Shown here piece by piece: positions 61,065-64,000 of a stretch of DNA of 64,000 nt. The position numbers and the translations under genes were made by a program. The notes beneath the pieces were generated by a model. That model was not told the DNA's origin. It made no database searches and saw nothing but the letters and a program-made list of their open reading frames with translations. This DNA comes from Pseudoxanthomonas yeongjuensis (GTDB taxonomy: Bacteria > Pseudomonadota > Gammaproteobacteria > Xanthomonadales > Xanthomonadaceae): positions 434,001 through 498,000 of the forward strand of contig NZ_PDWT01000002.1 of assembly GCF_010093345.1 (NCBI RefSeq), given 5' to 3'. Positions within the stretch are counted from its first letter, which is position 1; every line of letters begins with the position of its first letter.

Positions 61065-64000
61065 ATGAAGCAAGCGCAAGTCCGCAGAGCCGTGTTGCAC
61101 AAGGGCATCGCCAAGGCGTTGCATGCGGGAGTGTTCGCTACCGCGCTCTGCTTTTCCGTGCCCGGCGTCGCTTGGGCGCAATCCAGCGCGCCCGCCCAGT
61201 TCGACATTCCGGCACAACCGCTGTCGGCAGCGCTGAAGACCTTTGCGGATCAGGCGGGCATGCAGTTGCTGTATCGCGCCGAGGCCGTCGACCGGGTCAT
61301 GGCGCGACCGGTGCAGGGCAGGCTGGACAAGCGCCAGGCTTTGCAGCAATTGCTGCAAGGGACGAATCTGGAAGTGATCTACAGCGCGGACGATGCGGCC
61401 ACCATCCGGCCGAGATCGTCGGGGCCTTCCGGACGCGGCGAAAAGAAGACGATCGATGGGGCTGCCGATGCCGTGGCCGAGCCGGACGCGGCCGGCGCGG
61501 ACCGGCCGGCCCGTGCGCAGCAAGCGGCAACCGATTTCGATGCGGTGCAGGTAACGGGATCGCGCCTGAGCCGAACCGAAGTCGAAGGACCGCAGCCTCT
61601 GCTGGTATTCAAGCGCGAGCAGATCGAACGCAGCGGCCAGAGTTCCGTGGTCGATTTCCTGCGTACTTTGCCGGAAGCGTCGGGCAGCGGCATCAACGTG
61701 GAATCCTCGTTCGGCGGTAACCCGCACGCGCAAACGGTCCAGCTGCGCGGTCTGCCCACCGGTCGGACCCTGGTGTTGTTGAACGGGCGGCGCATGCCGA
61801 ACAGCGCGAGCGTCGACGGCGGGTTCGCGAATCTGAACAATATTCCGATCGGCGCCGTGGAGCGGATCGATGTGTTGCCCCAGGGCGCGTCCGCCATCTA
61901 TGGCAGCGATGCGCTGGCGGGCGTCATCAACATCATCCTCAAGCGCGATGTCGATGGCGCGCATGTGAGCACAAGATTCGGGTCCGCCGATGGAACCAGC
62001 GACCGCAGGGCGTCGATCGTGTGGGGACACGCTTCCGATCGGGGCTCGATCACGCTCAACGCGGACTATTACGACCGCACCGCCTTGATGGCCGACGAAC
62101 GCGAGCGACTGGACGATGTGGATTTCACCCGCGAGGGCTGGCGCAATCTGACCGGTACCGCCTGCGGCCCGGGCAATGTGTATTCCACCAACGGCGGCAC
62201 CCTGCCCGGATTGAACGCGCCGTCGGGGGGAGTCCCCGGGGGGTTGACAGGAACCGCCACGATCGCGGACTTCGCCGGAACAGAGGGTCGGTTGAACCGG
62301 TGCTACGTGGGAGGCAGCACGCTTTTGTTTCCGGCCAGCCGCTTAGGACTGATGGGTGCGGCCGACTGGCGACTGGGCGAGCGCACGACCCTGTTCGCGG
62401 AAGCGTCCTACAACAAGGCGCATCACGAATATTTCTACCCCTTCACCCTGTCCAAGGTGCTGGTTCCGGCCGCCAATCCTTTCAATCCTTTCGGACAGGA
62501 CGTTCTGGTCGATTACCGGTTCTCGGACGAATCGCTGGGATATGCGACCTCCGCGATCGATTCCAGAATGACGCGCGTGCTGCTCGGCGCGCGCGGCGAC
62601 CTGGGCGGCGACTGGCAGTGGGAAGTGACCGGCTGGAACAGCCGCGAGCATATGTGGTCGATCTACCGGATTCCTAACCCCGGCTTTGCATCGCAATGGT
62701 TGTCCTCGATCGATCCGCAGACCGCATTGAATCTGTTCACGTCGGGGATGCCGGCGTCGCAGGACATTCTGGATGCCTATGCGGCTTCGCCCGGCGCCTA
62801 CGCGCTCAGCCAGAACGATGCGGAGCGGGACGCCGTTACCTCGACCAAAGGAGCGAACTTCCTATTCAGAGGCAGCCTGGCCACTTTGCCGGCAGGCCCT
62901 CTTTCCCTGGCCATCGGCGGGGAGCGTCTGCGCGAATCTTTCGAGAATACCGGATCCAACCGTGGCGATTTCGGCGTCAGCCGCGATTCGGACGCAATCT
63001 ATGCGGAACTGCGCGCCCCGGTGCTCTCGCGCGGGAACGGGGACGATGAAAAAAGCGAGTTGCTGACCCTCAGCGGCGCGCTGCGTCGGGACGACTACAG
63101 CGATTTCGGGTCGGCGACGGCGCCGCAGTTCGGGATCGAGTGGAGGCCGAGCAAGGGGTTTCTGGTGAGAGCCGCTTACGCCGAAGCGTTCCGGGCCCCG
63201 GATCTCTATTCCGTCTACGGGCCATCGAGTCGTGGCGTGTGGAGCGGCAGCGTGCTGGATCCGCGCCGCAACAACGAGAGGGCGGGTGACACCTACCTGT
63301 CGGGAGGGAACCCCGATCTGAAGCCGGAAACGGGAAAATCCCTGTCCGCGGGTCTGGTATGGAGCAGCACGCGCTGGGAGGGATTGAACGCATCGATCAA
63401 CTGGTGGCGCATCGAAATGACCGATCGCATATCGAATTTCCCCAGCCTGCAATTGATCGTCGACAACGAGGATCTGTTCCCCGACCGGGTTATCCGCGAG
63501 GCGCCGCAGGGAGACGGGCTGCCCGGCCGCATCACCGAAATCGACTACAGCGCGCTCAACCTGGGCGACATCTGGGTGGAGGGCGTCGATCTGGGGATCG
63601 ACTACCGTTTCCGCACGGCCCAGGGAAACTGGTTCGCCAGTCTGCGTACCACCAGGTACACGCGCTACGACGCATTGCTCAATCCGCAGGTCGGCACCAA
63701 CGATTACCTGGCCAAGGCCAATACGGATATCTGGGTGCCCCGCTGGCGCGGGACGCTTGCGCTCAACTGGAGCCTCGATTCGTGGTCGGCGAGCATGACC
63801 GGGCGCTACGTCGGCCGCTATCGCGATTACAACCCGCTCACCAACGGCGTTTATCGGCAGCTCGGTAATTTCTGGACCATGGATGCGGACGTGCGCTGGG
63901 CGGTAGGCCAGGACCTCGCTGCGGGTAGCCGATGGTTCTCGAAAACGTTCGTCTCATTGGGTGCGGTAAACCTGCTCGACCGCGAGCCCGAGTTCTCGGC
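61065..64000 (+). CDS. STN-domain TonB-dependent receptor 5 (partial, C-terminus off the right edge)
   Basis: Outer-membrane transducer-type receptor; 978 residues are visible with no stop. The signal peptide ends near GVAWAQ, the STN domain reads QFDIPAQPLSAALKTFADQAG, the TonB-box-like stretch is FDAVQVTG, the plug has LRGLPTGRTLVLLNGRRMP and SAIYGSDALAGVINIILK, and the barrel reaches the NLLDREPEFS signature normally found about 30 residues from the end. It belongs to a different subgroup from TBDR1-4. No clear copy of the shared promoter motif precedes it, so it may depend on the fecI5 promoter. Confidence 0.92.
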   Translation, partial: MKQAQVRRAVLHKGIAKALHAGVFATALCFSVPGVAWAQSSAPAQFDIPAQPLSAALKTFADQAGMQLLYRAEAVDRVMARPVQGRLDKRQALQQLLQGTNLEVIYSADDAATIRPRSSGPSGRGEKKTIDGAADAVAEPDAAGADRPARAQQAATDFDAVQVTGSRLSRTEVEGPQPLLVFKREQIERSGQSSVVDFLRTLPEASGSGINVESSFGGNPHAQTVQLRGLPTGRTLVLLNGRRMPNSASVDGGFANLNNIPIGAVERIDVLPQGASAIYGSDALAGVINIILKRDVDGAHVSTRFGSADGTSDRRASIVWGHASDRGSITLNADYYDRTALMADERERLDDVDFTREGWRNLTGTACGPGNVYSTNGGTLPGLNAPSGGVPGGLTGTATIADFAGTEGRLNRCYVGGSTLLFPASRLGLMGAADWRLGERTTLFAEASYNKAHHEYFYPFTLSKVLVPAANPFNPFGQDVLVDYRFSDESLGYATSAIDSRMTRVLLGARGDLGGDWQWEVTGWNSREHMWSIYRIPNPGFASQWLSSIDPQTALNLFTSGMPASQDILDAYAASPGAYALSQNDAERDAVTSTKGANFLFRGSLATLPAGPLSLAIGGERLRESFENTGSNRGDFGVSRDSDAIYAELRAPVLSRGNGDDEKSELLTLSGALRRDDYSDFGSATAPQFGIEWRPSKGFLVRAAYAEAFRAPDLYSVYGPSSRGVWSGSVLDPRRNNERAGDTYLSGGNPDLKPETGKSLSAGLVWSSTRWEGLNASINWWRIEMTDRISNFPSLQLIVDNEDLFPDRVIREAPQGDGLPGRITEIDYSALNLGDIWVEGVDLGIDYRFRTAQGNWFASLRTTRYTRYDALLNPQVGTNDYLAKANTDIWVPRWRGTLALNWSLDSWSASMTGRYVGRYRDYNPLTNGVYRQLGNFWTMDADVRWAVGQDLAAGSRWFSKTFVSLGAVNLLDREPEFS

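Noticed and set aside
20581..64000. Lasso-peptide biosynthetic cluster (precursor, B and C genes)
   Set aside because: No asparagine-synthetase-like or transglutaminase-like maturation gene and no convincing precursor ORF were found; only the uptake/peptidase half is present.
1..64000. CRISPR arrays, insertion sequences, rRNA or complete tRNA genes
   Set aside because: No repeat-spacer pattern, transposase, or full tRNA/rRNA structure was seen on either strand.

Overview
The window looks like chromosomal DNA of a Gram-negative gammaproteobacterium of the Xanthomonadaceae/Lysobacteraceae type (Lysobacter, Luteimonas, Pseudoxanthomonas and relatives). Evidence is the high GC content, six TonB-dependent receptors of the Xanthomonas/Caulobacter style, a SapC/cupin-like/halogenase cassette beside one receptor, and a ColR-like regulator beside lipid A genes. 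No rRNA, intact tRNA, insertion sequence or CRISPR array was seen.

Region 1 (1-7260) is an envelope-modification locus. A ColRS-like two-component system (colS cut by the left edge) faces a tight five-gene operon: GT2 glycosyltransferase, small LAB_N membrane protein, GT39 ArnT-like transferase, PAP2 phosphatase and EptA phosphoethanolamine transferase. A strong bidirectional terminator closes it.

Region 2 (7281-20382) is a carbohydrate-utilisation locus. On the minus strand lie a TonB-dependent receptor (TBDR) and then SapC, cupin-like protein, flavin-dependent halogenase and cation/proton antiporter. A LacI-family regulator follows. On the plus strand lie a secreted GH3 glucosidase and a polysaccharide deacetylase. 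Near-identical palindromes with a central CG sit in the receptor promoter and the GH3 promoter, so the LacI protein probably controls both.

Region 3 (20581-64000) is the striking part: about 43 kb of repeated trans-envelope signalling modules. Five FecI-type ECF sigma genes, five FecR-type anti-sigma genes and five STN-domain (transducer-type) TBDRs alternate with seven secreted serine peptidases, six of family S9 and one subtilisin-like. A GNAT acetyltransferase is also present. TBDR1/TBDR2 and TBDR3/TBDR4 are paralogous pairs, suggesting module duplication. Many transcription units start with a shared motif, G(G/A)T(A/G)GGG, 16 nt (sometimes 17), then CGYCTTA, which looks like an ECF sigma promoter and ties sigma genes, receptors, peptidases and the acetyltransferase into one regulon.

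The layout resembles the FecI-FecR-TBDR-isopeptidase half of proteobacterial lasso-peptide loci (AtxE2 family). No lasso precursor, B or C biosynthesis gene is present. My reading, an inference, is a set of peptide-sensing, import and digestion systems for foreign or structured peptides. Each receptor would sense a ligand, signal through its FecR and FecI, and induce periplasmic peptidases, several of which carry unusual catalytic acids.
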